Shown here piece by piece: positions 24,801 through 34,799 of a stretch of 64,000 nucleotides of DNA. Each line of letters opens with the position of its first letter. Position 1 is the first letter of the stretch. Position numbers and translations under genes: made by a program. The DNA comes from Corallium rubrum (taxonomy: Eukaryota; Cnidaria; Anthozoa; Scleralcyonacea; Coralliidae), in NCBI GenBank assembly GCA_964035015.1, contig OZ036014.1, forward strand, positions 793,701 to 857,700. The letters are read 5' to 3'. The notes under the pieces were generated by a model. The model saw only the letters and a list, made by a program, of their open reading frames with translations. It made no database searches and was not told the DNA's origin.

Positions 24801-27800
24801 CACCACACCACACCACACCACATCACATCACATCACATCACATCACACCACACTACATCGCATCACATCACATCACACCACACCACATCAGATCACATCA
24901 CATCATCACATCACATCACACCACACCACATCACACCACACCACACCACACCACATCACATCACATCACATCACATCATCACATCACACCACATCACACC
25001 ACACCATGTCACATCACATCACACTACATCGCATCACACCACACCACACCACATCAGATCACATCACATCATCACATCACACCACATCACCACATCACAT
25101 CACACCACACCACACCACATCACATCACACTACATCGCATCACATCACATCACATCACATCACATCACATCACACCATATCACGTGCACCACATCGCATC
25201 ACACCACATCACGTGCACCACATCCCATCACACTACATCATACCACATCACATGCATCACACCAGATCACATCACATCACATGCACCACATCACACCGCA
25301 CAACATCACAAATCGGCAACAACACATGCATAGCACACCAGCAAACTGCATCACACCACTTTACCTCGAAATACCCATTCCCATACCACCATCACACCAC
25401 CCTACATCTAATTGATAAAGACTATAGTAAAAGATAAACAGGAAACAGTTCGCGAGACATCCTCGACAAAACCAAGAGCTAAAATATTTTGTTCCAGGAG
25501 CGTTTGGCCCCAGTCCCGAGTGCGCGCGGTTGTTGCAAGTTGCAGGAAGGGTGTTATACGTTCAGCAACTTGCGAACTTTGTTGGAATTTGCACCAAAAA
25601 GTAGAATCAACCCATCCAACTTTTCTTGCAACTTGCAACACGGCAAAGATAACAAAATCGCAAGTTGCAACGGGGTGTTACACGTGCGATTATTTTTGCA
25701 ACCTGCAAAGTTGCAACAGTATCTTTAAAGTGTCACTATGATGAAAAAATCGTCAGTCTTTTTTTTTTGATCTTATCATAAAGTACATTTAAAACGAGGG
25801 TGATCGGCGTTTGTGCTTTGTCAATATCTCATCTCGTTCAAGAGATATTCACATTTTGGAAATATACAAATTTATGGCTGATGACGTAAATAAGGAAAAT
25901 CGTAAAATAAGGAATATCTCTAGAAATAAACAATAGAACGCGCTTAAACTTTGTATGCTTATAGTATCCAATAAAATAAACTTCTCTGTGGAACTTTTGT
26001 GATTGCCATGTTAAGCGCATGCTCTCAGGTTACTCTAAACCTTAAAAAGGGAATTATCATTTTTGCCTCATTGTTTAAAAATAGAAAGATTTAAACGTTT
26101 GAATTACAATGCCTACATAAGCCCTAATCTTCACTTTTATTCGCTGGAGTAAACGCTACTTGATTGCTGATAAATAAGCAAATTTAATTTAATCATTGGA
26201 GGGGGCCAGGAACCAGCAGTTTCCACGAAAACAACTAAAGTTCCACAGTAAAACGTATTTTATTTAATACGATAGGCATGCAAAATTTGAGCACTTTCTA
26301 TTGTTTATTTCTAGAGATATTCCTAATTTTACGATTTTCACTTCTCTCGTTTGGAGAAAATGACGTCATCAGTCATATAATTTGCAATATTTCCAAAACG
26401 TGAATATCTCTTGAACAAGATGAGATATTCACAAACCACAAACGCCGTTCATCCTCATTATAAATGTACTTTATGATAAGATCAAAAAAACGACTGACGA
26501 TTTTTCATCACAGTGACACTTTAAGTTAATAAGTTTTCAATAAACGTTTTCCTCACCTGTTGCAGTTCCAATAGCTCCAATAAGAAAAGCTGGAATGGCC
26601 ATTACAATGCAACCAAACGAGGCAGAAAAAGATAGATACTTGGCTTGCTTAGAAGTCCTACAAGCAAGGACTCTTTGGAAATACACTTGCCAAGGTATGC
26701 CACCGAATATCTAAAGTAGACAAATGTTTTAAAGCCCGGCATACACTAGAGAAAATTTCCGAAACAAGTTACCGATCGAGACACGGTTTCAGAAACAAGT
26801 TTTCAGTGTATGTTGAAAATTTTCCAAAACTTTGTTTCAGCATAGTCAATGAGATATGGTCTGGAAACTCGGCAAACTTCAAAGCGCCTATAATGAGCTG
26901 TGATTTTATGTTAAACCGTACCTTACACCGTGCACATCCTTTGTTTTAGGTTTATTAATATTTAAATAGCATGGTTGAGTGATTGAACTGAAACGTTGCT
27001 ATTGGACAATTCGTTCATTATACTAAAATACAATGTGTTCAGTGACCGTACACCGTGCACAAAAATGCATAAAGGCGAACAAAAAGATAGACCAAAGACT
27101 TTAGCTGAGTTTCCAGACCATATCTCGATTGACTATAGGAAACGATTTCGAAAATGTGTTTGGGAAACTTGCCGCTAAAACCATGCAACTAAAACCTGGA
27201 ACTGCTTGCCAACTGAACTTAAAGATCTAACGATCACAGATAGCACTTTCAAACATCACTTACGTGATTACATTAATGTAAATGAGTCATTTTTAGCAAA
27301 TTATGTTAGTTATTAGTTATTTCATAGTTTTTAGTTAGGTTATTGTAAAGAAACGCTTTATGCATAATATTATAATAAATTATATGTAAATATATTATTT
27401 TAGCTCTAGATTCATAGTTAGATTTAATTTAGTTAACATAGCTTTATGAAAAGCTTTTATACAATTTTATACATGTTTATACATTTTTATACATTTTTTA
27501 CTAAGTTGGTTGATAAGTTACCGTGTATATGTTTCACTGTGTACGCAGGGCTTAACTCATTCCTGTCCGAGAGCTTTCCCAGAGGTGCATAAAATCGTCT
27601 GGCGCAGGGGCGTCATGGCTCAGAGATTTTAGGGGTGGCAAGAGCACAATTTTTCCGACAAACAACAAGGTTTTTCCGACATATCACATATATACATAAG
27701 AATTAGGCAATTAGCTTCGCATAAACGATAAAACATACTTAATTCCGAACTAAATTCGACAATTGCCCAAAGTATAAAACAGGCGTATTAAAGAGACAAA

Positions 27801-30800
27801 CCTGGAAAGGATTCGCAGGAGCACCAGCATGTTTGTATGGAATATGTTGGTGTTTCTTTACTCTATCCGAATGATATTTATTCTTATGACGAGATCGATA
27901 ATTACTGTCAAATGTCTTCTTGCATAGCAGACATTCAACTTTCCGACGTTTCGTTGTTGGTGGCACAACTCAAAAGTGATAGTCATGACCTAGACTTTCT
28001 CAAAGTCCTCTTCAAACATTTTTGACCTTTCGACATTTTTGACTTTTCGGTTCCTCGTTGAAAAGGACTTTTCCCACCGCGCCAAAATTCACTGGTGAGT
28101 TTTTCGACCGGTGACGTAATTCGGGAAGTAATTATATATTCAGGCTAAATTGCTATGCAAGTGCTATCTTTGGAAGTTGGAGTTAAACAAACTCTTGAAA
28201 ACGTCTTAGTAAGTGTAGAACCACTTTCCATTGCATGTACGACAACCCGAAACACGTCAAAACAGGGCGATGTACATTTCAGCGATTTCCCGCCAGAATA
28301 TTTAATTAGATTCAAAAACCTGCAAGCGAAACAAGTCCGCCTCCTTCCTCCAGCTTTTCCGCTCTCCCGCCTTTCCGCTCGCCCGCCTTTCCGCTCGCCC
28401 GCAAAAACTAGCGCTAAGAGGCGGACTTGGAGCAAGTCTAGGCATGACCGGAAACCGCGAAAAGCTTATGCCCAAATTCCGACAAAACTGTGTTGAACGA
28501 CATTAGGGAGGGGGCATGGCCCCCCCTGACCCCCCGGCCAAGACGCCACTGGTCTGGCGTTAGCCAGAATAAAATACTAAAGACCGATTCGGACAGAAAA
28601 TAGTTAAAAGCCAATAAAATTGTGTTTCATTTGTTGGTCGTGAGGACATGTGTTTTAAAGGATAAAGGATAAAGGACTGGGTGGCTAATATACACTTAAT
28701 GTCTGCTCCCGAGGGAAACAGTTAGTTTTGTTTTCCCGAGAGTCTTGATATTTCCCGAGACGAAGTCGAGGGAAACATCGAGACTCGAGGGAAAACAAAA
28801 CTAACTGTTTCCCTCGGGATCAGACATTAAGTGTTTTGTTATATAGCTTGAGTTTCACTGAATAATTTCGACGTTTATCAAGGGAAAGTACACAAAAGAC
28901 AAACACTAAGACTTACCAAAACATTTCGCCTGGCTCCGTAATTTCACTTCAACCAAACAAATATGAGTCTCAGAACAAAAGAACAGCAATACATTTCTCC
29001 AGTTAATCTTCACACATGCTTCGAAGACCTAGAAATATTCTATTTTTCGAACCAAACAAGCTTTTCTTTATAGGATGCCGTGAAGAGTTCAAAGTTCTAG
29101 CGGGCAACAATTGAGAACTTATTAACCGAACAGGCAATAAGTTCTCAACTATTGCCCGCTCGGTAGACATCGAAATTTAGCTAAGGTCATGTGACCACAA
29201 ACCAACCAATGACAGTCATCGTTGCATCCAGCGAAACTCTAGCTATATAACAGTCATCCTTACTTGCAGCCAGCGGCTGAAATGCGAAGGATGCAGATCA
29301 ACGTGGCCGTGTCGAGGGATATTATAGAAGTTGTTCAAAACAGGTTTTCGGAGTTGTAAAACATACTTACAAGTAACAAGGTGTAGTCCATCCAAACACC
29401 TGCAAATTTCGAATCCCATTCACCAAGCCAAGACTTCTTAGTTGTACTGATAGCACTCACCGCTGAGTGGGTCATCGCAAACGGAACAGCAATCCACTAT
29501 AGTCAAAAAGATAACATGCACTGTCAAAGCTGGGTTTTTTACACTTTACTCGGGATTCCAAATTAGAATAAAATATATACGAAATTGAAATAAATATATA
29601 ACCCTTTTATATCCAAACCTCGTGTTTAAAAACTATTTTTAATTTCCCGCGTTTTTGTTAATTTCCCGCGCTTTCTAAATTTCCCGCGCTTCTTAAATTT
29701 CCCGCGGTTTTTGAATTTTTCCGTGCTATTTTAATTTTGGTCGTAAAATGTTTTTTGAATAGGAATTTGGAAAGAAAGTTTACAATGAGTACTTGAAAAG
29801 AAACCATTGATAATTGTACTAAAATTGTAAAAATTCTAATTACCAATCCAACAAAAATGCAAATGAGTTGAACAACGTCTGTGTAGGCGACGGAATAAAG
29901 ACCTCCGAAGAAAGTGTAGAAGATTGCTATCGCCGCTGACACAATTATCGCTGTCGTGTTATCGAGATCGATGACGACACTTATTGATGCACCGAGGGCT
30001 GCGAGGATGGCTCCTGACCAGAAGATCTCACCAAGTAAAGCTGGGATATACATCAAACCACCCATTCGACATCCGTACTTATCTTGAAAGGGGTCCAACA
30101 TAGTGACGTATTTTTTAGAACGCATCTTCTCCGCAAACAATAGTCCACCTGAAATAAACCATAGATTAAATATACTTTATTTAAGAATTCGAAAACATTT
30201 CATTGTATGATATGGTATGGTGTGGTATGGTATTGTATTTTGTGGTATTGAATGGTGTGCGTGTAGTCACGGATGTTGTGTCGTGGTGTGGTGTAGTGTG
30301 GTGGTGTGGTGTAGTGTGATGGCATGGTGTGGTGTGATGTGGTGTGACGTGATGGTGTGGTGTGAAGTGGTAGCGTAGCGCGATGTGCATGGTGGTGTGA
30401 TGTGGTGGTGTGGTGTGGTGGTGTGGTGTGGTGTGGCGTGGTGGTGTGTGGTGTGGCGTGGTGGTGTGTGATGATGTGGTGTGATATGGTGGTGTGAAGT
30501 GGTGGTGTGATGTGGAGGTGGGGTGAGGTGTGTGTGTGTGTGTGTGTGTGTGGTGTCGTGCTGTGTCGTGACGTACTTACCAACAGCGTGTAGTCACGGA
30601 TGTCGTGTCGTGGTGTGGTGTGATGTGGTGGTGTGGTGTGGTGTGGTGTAGTGTGATGGTATGGTGTGATGTGGTGTGACGTGATGGTATGGTGTGAAGT
30701 GGTAGTGTAGTGCGATGTACATTGTGGTGTGATGTGATGTGGTGGTGTGGTGTGATCATGTGGTGGTGTGTGGTGGTGTGGTGTGATGATGTGGTGTGAT

Positions 30801-32194
30801 ATGGTGGTGTGAAGTGGTGGTGTGGTGAGGTGTGATGTGGAGGTGGGGTGAGGTGTGTGGTGTCGTGCTGTGTCGTGACGTACTTACCAACAGTTAAGCT
30901 TAGTGCGTAGCCCCAAGGTGCCTGGACCCAAAGCAATCCACTTGTGTACGTAGACTCGCTTGTTCCATTGATATAACCACCTCCAACCCAAGTAGCTGTT
31001 GCAAAGAGATAAAATAACACGTTTCTCTCTGACGAAGGGCCTTCGCTCGAAACGTTAGACTACTACGTTCTCTGTTTCGGCAGTATATCTAACGACCTTT
31101 CTATATTTCGATTAAGACACCAAAAGACTGATTAACAAATGGAACAGTAAGAGAGCTTTTCCACTTCACCTAAGAGTACCCTTTAGGCTTCAATATTTTC
31201 CTGTATTAAGACCAGACGTTTTTACTCGTCGTGAAAACCGTGTTGGGCGTGTGGAAGGATTAAGCCCCAAGCCTAGCCAAACTGTATTTAACAAATAAAA
31301 CATAAAGCTCCGTGCATATGTACTCTTATAAAGGCACGTTTGACGTCATTTGAACACGAAAGAAGTTGAGTTGCCTTTACACTTCTTTCGTGTTCAAATG
31401 ACGTCAAACGTACCTTTATAAGTGTACATATGCACAGGAGCGGTATGTTTTATTTGTTTTATAAAATAAGAAGAAGAAAAATCAAACTAAAAGTGAGGTA
31501 GGTTTGGAATTTGGCGGGCTTTTCCGGCCAGCTGATGCCACTCTACGCCATTTTACGTCATTCATGATCTCTGTTCTCTTATAAATGCACGGAGCCCAGC
31601 CAATCAAAGCGTGCGTAGAGGGCGCCTTATTTTATAAATATCTATAAACCATCGGTCCTGCCTTTGAAAATGTACGACTTCCCGAGATAAGTTGTCTTAT
31701 ATATGGGTGGAAAAAGTCGTGAAAAATATTTTAAAAAAAATTACAGAATATTTCTGAACATTTACAAACACTAAATCAGTAATGAACTTTAATAAAATCC
31801 GATGCTTTTTCTACTGATGACGTCATTAGACGTCATAATTTGTTGCCATGGCAACAAAAGTGACCGCGTGTTCGAATTTCAGTTTTGGATATCTGATTGT
31901 GCTCACCCGAAAAAGCCCAATCTAAAGTTGGGGTTAAGAGCGATCCTTATAGCGAGGAATAAGACAAGTCTTTCTATTACCTGTCATTGTCATTGCACCT
32001 ATGAAGAAACCGAGATTGCGACCAGCCAGCATCACGTCTTCACTCTCGCCCAATTGGCTTTCTTCTTCTCCGTTTACAATGTCCTTTGACCGGCAAACAT
32101 CTTTTCTCTTTCTCATCGCTGCCCATATTCCAACTCCAAGAATGAGAAAGTAAAAAATAACAATCCCAATAAGACCGACAACGTTCACAGCCAT
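18831..32194 (-). CDS. SLC5A7: High-affinity choline transporter (SLC5A7/CHT1-like), 7 coding exons
   Basis: Sodium- and chloride-dependent uptake of choline across the plasma membrane, limiting for acetylcholine synthesis in cholinergic cells (family knowledge). Exons in reading order: 32194-31981, 30995-30888, 30148-29844, 29496-29371, 26710-26557, 20397-20171, 19331-18831. All junctions are GT-AG and stay in phase, giving 544 residues (human about 580). Family signatures seen include [19 protein letters not shown] (about 68-86), [51 protein letters not shown] and [16 protein letters not shown] with GGEP. The layout fits the 13-helix SSS fold. The start ATG at 32,194 matches the family N-terminus ([15 protein letters not shown]). 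The C-terminal tail is shorter than in vertebrates and ends TTIL, which resembles a class-I PDZ ligand (inference). Introns hold most of the repeats of 19-32 kb. Substrate identity is inferred from family resemblance; related SLC5 members are less likely. Confidence 0.93.
19400..20065. repeat. CACTA/CACCA microsatellite split by an insertion
   Basis: Pentamer-like CACCA and CACTA repeats occupy 19,430-19,526 and 19,941-20,060 inside intron 6 of the transporter. The two halves are separated by a 414-bp element with its own terminal inverted repeats. Confidence 0.85.
19527..19940. mobile_element. Non-autonomous hAT-like element, 414 bp
   Basis: Perfect 15-bp terminal inverted repeats CATAGACGGATTTTC (19,527-19,541) and GAAAATCCGTCTATG (19,926-19,940). 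TACACCAC flanks both sides (19,519-19,526 and 19,941-19,948) as an 8-bp target duplication, though the host microsatellite makes chance identity easier. There is no transposase. The interior has C/G runs. Confidence 0.75.
20582..21799. mobile_element. Non-autonomous hAT element, 1218 bp
   Basis: Termini are CAGTGGCGTCGCTAG and, on the other strand, CAGTGGCGTCGCAAG (14 of 15). Flanks ACGTCGTG (20,574-20,581) and ACGTCGTC (21,800-21,807) match at 7 of 8 bases. CAG-starting ends plus an 8-bp duplication are hAT hallmarks. The interior has G-runs near 20,597 and 20,690 and the segment GGGGCATGCCCCCGGACCCC, which recurs at about 45,285 and 57,225 in related elements. No transposase is present. It lies in intron 5 of the transporter and interrupts an older repeat also found at 47,870-48,360. 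Confidence 0.85.
22076..22513. mobile_element. Fold-back MITE with ~205-bp arms
   Basis: The sequence from AAGTGTCTATGAAATG (about 22,075) rightwards recurs in reverse complement ending at about 22,513. Arms share GTACAGAGGAACATG and CGCGCTATCAACTCTC (with small differences) around a short centre near 22,290. It lies in intron 5 of the transporter. Confidence 0.8.
23037..25300. repeat. CATCA/CACCA pentanucleotide array, ~2.26 kb
   Basis: Over 400 pentamer-like units mixing CATCA, CACCA and occasional TCA, CATGT and CACTA variants. The left 130 bp is pure CATCA. Recurrent blocks such as CATCAGATCACATCATCACA show higher-order duplication. Long His/Thr/Ser frames here (up to about 790 codons, open in several frames) come from the lack of T-rich stops. 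It lies within intron 5 of the transporter. Confidence 0.95.
25490..25724. mobile_element. Interspersed repeat with GCAAGTTGCAA motifs
   Basis: Repeated and inverted TTGCAACTTGCAA-type motifs (about 25,530, 25,565, 25,625, 25,665, 25,700) with GGTGTTACACGTGCGA. It looks like a fragment of a dispersed element, but no clear termini are visible. Confidence 0.45.
25729..26520. mobile_element. TTAA-flanked MITE with ~205-bp inverted ends, 792 bp
   Basis: Ends AGTGTCACTATGATG and CATCACAGTGACACT lie directly inside TTAA at 25,725-25,728 and 26,521-26,524. The inverted arms extend about 205 bp (ATCTCATCTCGTTCAAGAGA against TCTTGAACAAGATGAGAT). TTAA duplications point to the piggyBac or Kolobok superfamilies. 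The AGTG start is shared with the element at 52,751-53,085. No transposase is seen. Confidence 0.82.
26735..27175. mobile_element. Degenerate inverted element
   Basis: GAGATATGGTCTGGAAACTC (26,850) and AGTTTCCAGACCATATCTCG (27,108) are inverted copies. The left part opens with AAGCCCGGCATACACTAG, like the ends of other two-ended MITEs here. Boundaries are uncertain. Confidence 0.5.
27194..27316 (+). pseudogene. Non-LTR retrotransposon RT tail (remnant)
   Basis: A 40-codon open frame beginning [10 protein letters not shown] and continuing [10 protein letters not shown], ending at TAG 27,314-27,316. This W-N-x-LP...(T/S)FK..L pattern is the usual C-terminus of CR1/L2/Jockey-like reverse transcriptases. 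The upstream RT domain is missing, as expected for a 5'-truncated copy. It lies in intron 4 of the transporter. Confidence 0.6.
27605..28551 (-). mobile_element. Internally deleted hAT element with zinc-finger exon, 947 bp
   Basis: Ends CAGGGGCGTC and GACGCCACTG, with an exact 8-bp target duplication GTCTGGCG (27,597-27,604 and 28,552-28,559). On the minus strand a short frame at 27,966-27,802 ends in a donor-like CAG/GTTTGT and encodes a Cys2His2-type finger (C-L-L-C ... R-H-K-N-K-Y-H), the kind that precedes transposase in BED-type hAT genes. The GC-rich patch at 28,330-28,440 may be its promoter. The transposase body is gone. It lies in intron 4 of the transporter. Confidence 0.82.
27802..27966 (-). 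pseudogene. Zinc-finger exon of a hAT-type transposon (remnant)
   Basis: An open stretch with [17 protein letters not shown] followed by RH and YH. The C-x2-C...H-x-H spacing fits a BED/C2H2-like finger. There is no ATG at the frame start and no downstream catalytic region. It is a 5' exon left by internal deletion of the parent transposon. Confidence 0.55.
28692..28836. mobile_element. Palindromic MITE (ACTTAATGTCTG family)
   Basis: Left arm ACTTAATGTCTG then CCGAGGGAAACAGTTAGTTT. The right arm is its reverse complement, ending CAGACATTAAGT. Both arms are about 45 bp and nearly perfect. It lies in intron 4 of the transporter. Confidence 0.8.
29098..29160. repeat. Hairpin, ~25-bp arms
   Basis: GCGGGCAACAATTGAGAACT and AGTTCTCAACTATTGCCCGC form the arms. 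It lies in a longer dispersed repeat whose right part (GATGCAGATCAACGTGGCCG near 29,292) recurs near 40,433. Confidence 0.65.
30260..30894. repeat. Tandem ~0.3-kb duplication of GT-rich sequence including a splice donor
   Basis: Two GGTGTGATG-type minisatellite blocks (30,260-30,586 and 30,587-30,894) begin CGTGTAGTCACGGATG and end ACGTACTTACCAACAG. The right-hand end is the true exon 2 donor of the transporter. The left-hand end is an exact copy of the last six exon bases plus the donor, now inside intron 2. Confidence 0.85.
31030..31110. mobile_element. Half copy of the GTTTCGGCAGTATATC hairpin element
   Basis: CTGTTTCGGCAGTATATCTA and GGGCCTTCGCTCGAAACG match the right part of the complete hairpin at 50,809-50,980. 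It lies in intron 1 of the transporter. Confidence 0.6.
31289..31462. mobile_element. Palindromic MITE with ~78-bp arms
   Basis: Arms contain AAGGCACGTTTGACGTCATT and AATGACGTCAAACGTACCTT, and CGTGCATATGTACTCTTATA and TATAAGTGTACATATGCACA. The loop is about 14 bases near 31,373. It lies in intron 1 of the transporter. Confidence 0.85.
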
Positions 32195-32215
32195 GTTTGG
32201 GTCAATTTGCTTTCT
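32195..32215 (-). promoter_or_regulatory. 5' UTR splice acceptor before the transporter start codon
   Basis: On the minus strand a pyrimidine-containing TATTACTCTTTAG ends 19 bases before the ATG (AG at 32,215-32,214). The 5' UTR is therefore probably split, with at least one non-coding exon upstream. Possible donors lie near 35,275 (AATTGGTAAGTA on the minus strand) and at 43,000. Confidence 0.5.
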
Positions 32216-32478
32216 AAAGAGTAATAAACAAGGAAACGAATGGTATTATTTAATATTATGAAGCGACGTGTGGATTAATAAAATACTTCTTCAAACATCG
32301 AGTCATGTGCAAAACACACGTCATCGGGTACTTCAAGAGTCAAGTGTTTTCTCTCAAAGATCAACTTGTAATCCCAGGAATCACTGCAGGAACGAAGTGT
32401 TAACTGTTAGCTTGCCTTGTATAATTGGCGCTAAAAAAATCGCTTGTGTGTCAGTTGGAAGTCAAATAAGACTGCTAG

Positions 32479-32557
32479 ATTCAATAGTCTTTTATGTCGA
32501 GAGATTCAATAGAGTCTTTTATGTCGAGAGATTCAATAGAGTCTTTTATGTCGAGAG
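32479..32557. repeat. Three copies of a ~27-bp repeat
   Basis: AGATTCAATAGAGTCTTTTA then TGTCGAG is repeated three times in tandem, about 290 bp upstream of the transporter start codon. Confidence 0.85.
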
Positions 32558-32641
32558 AGAGTGTGTCTTTGACAGTTTGACTTTGCATATACTTGAGTGG
32601 GGAAACTGCATGGCGTAGATAATATCGGGTCTGACGTAGTT

Positions 32642-32774
32642 GGCCACGTCCACACGCATACGTTTTCCTGGCGTTTTCATATTGTTTCAGGTAATAAGGC
32701 CATTGTTTTCTGCTACCCTGAGGACCGAGAACAATATAAAAACGCTATGAAAACGCATACGTGTGGACGTGGCC
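32642..32774. mobile_element. MITE with GGCCACGTCCACACG ends, 133 bp
   Basis: Terminal inverted repeats of about 27 bp: GGCCACGTCCACACGCATAC at the left and GTATGCGTTTTC-complementary sequence ending GTGTGGACGTGGCC at the right. It lies upstream of the transporter. Confidence 0.8.
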
Positions 32775-33374
32775 TTAGGTACTTCAGCTGAAGATTCAGA
32801 CAAGGATTACGGTATAAAATATACATTTCTATTTTAATTTCAAGATATACAATCGCACAGGCTTGGGTTTTACGATGAACAGGAGTTATACTCAATATAA
32901 AGTTAAGCTTTCCTAGGCTATAATTAAGGATTAAAGACGTGACCAAGGTTGGGCGCGTTTTTTAAAACGAAAAGGCGGTTTTCCAATTTTGCTTTTTCTT
33001 TTGTCTATAAGCTACAGATGGGAACTAATTGTTAGAAATGAATAGATTTAAATGAGGTTATGCAAAATGCAAGCTTGGGGTCAGCGGCAATGGAAGATTG
33101 GCACTAGTTGAGCATCGTCATTGCCACGTTAACGGGCTAGCAGTCAGACGCAGTGTTGGAGTCAGAAAAAAATCGCCTAGTGGAAAAATCGGCGTTTTTC
33201 TGCGTTGTCAACAGAGTGATAGTGAAGATTACTGTAATTGGCATATTAATCGGCACGTTTAAAAACACTCTTTGTATTTTGAATTTAATTTTATTTCTTA
33301 ACTCTTTTCTGTCCAAATTGGTCTGTACTCTGTAGTAGTTTACTAGTTTTAGGTACAATTATATATAGACCATT

Positions 33375-33500
33375 CTAGTCTTATAAAGGCTTCACTTCAA
33401 ATATTCTGTACTTAAGTGCATCTAAATAAGCCTTTCTCACCTCGTTATGAAGCAAAGATTCTTGAATTGCGGACACACAAACGAGGCTTTGCTTTTGCTG
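33375..33500. mobile_element. Half copy of the CCTCGTTATGAAGCAAAG element
   Basis: CTTCACTTCAAATATTCTGT and CCTCGTTATGAAGCAAAGAT match the left half of the complete palindrome at 51,949-52,119. The right arm is missing here. Confidence 0.7.
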
Positions 33501-33534
33501 CCGTAAGCTGTCGTAAGTTAAACTGAGAGAAAAA

Positions 33535-33660
33535 CTCTGAGCTCCAGACGCGACTCGAACCCACAACCTTCCGAATGCCAGCTGGACGCTCTCACCATTG
33601 AGCCACTGGATTCAGATGGTAGACCGAGGAACACCGCTGCCAAACGTTTGCGCATGCGTG
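33535..33660 (-). mobile_element. tRNA-derived SINE copy
   Basis: The minus strand has box A TGGCTCAATGGTGAGAGCG and box B GGTTCGAGTCG, an Ala(GGC)-like anticodon loop (CTGGCAT) with a partial acceptor stem, and a tail GAGCTCAGAGTTTTTCTC. A head GCATGCGCAAACGTTTGGCA precedes it. The same composite occurs inverted at 33,965-34,135, so this is a SINE and not a tRNA gene. Confidence 0.7.
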
Positions 33661-33964
33661 AATTCGCTGAGTAAACATTGCAAGAGAAGTGGGAACTAGC
33701 CGTGGCAACAACAACCAGACAGTGAAGACTAAGTAAGACTCGACTATTCATTTGTGTTTTAAAAAAAGGGTAAAGAAAATTACGAAGGGGTAAATTCAGA
33801 ATATGCTACAATATAGACAAGGAAGCCATGCACAAGTTACCTACCTTATCTTTTTGGTATATATATAGTATGCTTATAATTTTAACTTTTGTGCCGGACT
33901 CCCGGACCAGTCCAAATATTTAAGTGTTTTCCCGCTCTTTTTCCGAGGACGAGCTCGGACGTCG

Positions 33965-34135
33965 CACATGCGCAAAACTTTTGGCAGCGGTGTTAGACCG
34001 AGGTTGTTTTCGACATTTGCCCTACCATTTGAGTTCCAGTGCATGGCTCAGTGGTCAGAGCGTCCGGCTGGCATTCGGAAGGTTGTGGGTTCGAGTCCTA
34101 CCTGGACTGAGCTCAGAGTTTTTCTCCATCACAAT
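33965..34135 (+). mobile_element. tRNA-derived SINE copy
   Basis: Head CACATGCGCAAAACTTTTGG, then box A TGGCTCAGTGGTCAGAGCG and box B GGTTCGAGTCC, then tail GAGCTCAGAGTTTTTCTCC. Cloverleaf stems D, anticodon (TCCGG/TCGGA) and T can form, but the acceptor stem does not. Opposite orientation to the copy at 33,535. Confidence 0.7.
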
Positions 34136-34799
34136 TTTTGAAAATCATAAAGTCCTTACAGAATCCATAATATTCCTGAAAAATCCCCAAAATCGTTGGA
34201 AAGCCATTTTCATAATTTTTTATCTTCTCTTGTCTCACCGCCATCTTGCTTCGCGACAAGCCGGGTTGGGGTGGTCCGATTTTTTTTTCCGGAAATCTAC
34301 CGTGCATGTTTTGTAAGACGAAGAAAATTTGTCAGACGTCACTGCGTGATACGTCTAAAGATGGTCTAAAGTTCATGGTAAAAGACTGTGAACTTTTAGT
34401 AATTCAGTCACACATCGAAGAGATCTAGAATTACTAAAACAGGTAAACTATAGCCATAAAAATCGAATTGAAAAGTCTGTCTATTACGTACATGTATGCG
34501 AATGACCATACAAACAGGCAGGATGAAGATAGAAATGAATATCGTTGACCTAAGGGGCTGTTTACATATTTTGTTAAAGAAGTCTACTAAATGACTAGTT
34601 CGAAGACTTAAATGCCGTACGCCAACTCAAATGTTTGCAACTGTCGTCAAACGTTCACGAAACATGAGATTTAAGCGGCGAAGTTACTGAACTTGTAAAT
34701 AATGCTTGTTATATAAACTGTGAAAATGATCACAAACAAAGTTTTAGTCATTCAATTTGTTTTTGAATATCAAACTTAGCTCATCTGAACTTTGTCAAA

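Larger units (their letters stand above)
27551..28605. mobile_element. CCTGTCCGA MITE split by a hAT element
   Basis: The two halves (27,551-27,604 and 28,552-28,605) together make one copy of the ~95-bp MITE: TAACTCATTCCTGTCCGAG at the left and GATTCGGACAGAAAATAGTT at the right. The hAT insertion lies between two copies of GTCTGGCG. Confidence 0.85.

Noticed and set aside
23000..25437. Open frames of up to 793 codons rich in H, I, T and S
   Set aside because: They are translations of the CATCA/CACCA array, open in several frames at once, and lie inside a spliced intron.
30181..30583. His/Thr-rich minus-strand frames in 30.2-31.0 kb
   Set aside because: They read through the GT-rich minisatellite of transporter intron 2. 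Only 30,888-30,995 is coding.
33535..34135. tRNA-Ala(GGC) genes
   Set aside because: Internal boxes are good, but the acceptor stems do not pair and both copies share non-tRNA heads and tails, so they are SINEs.
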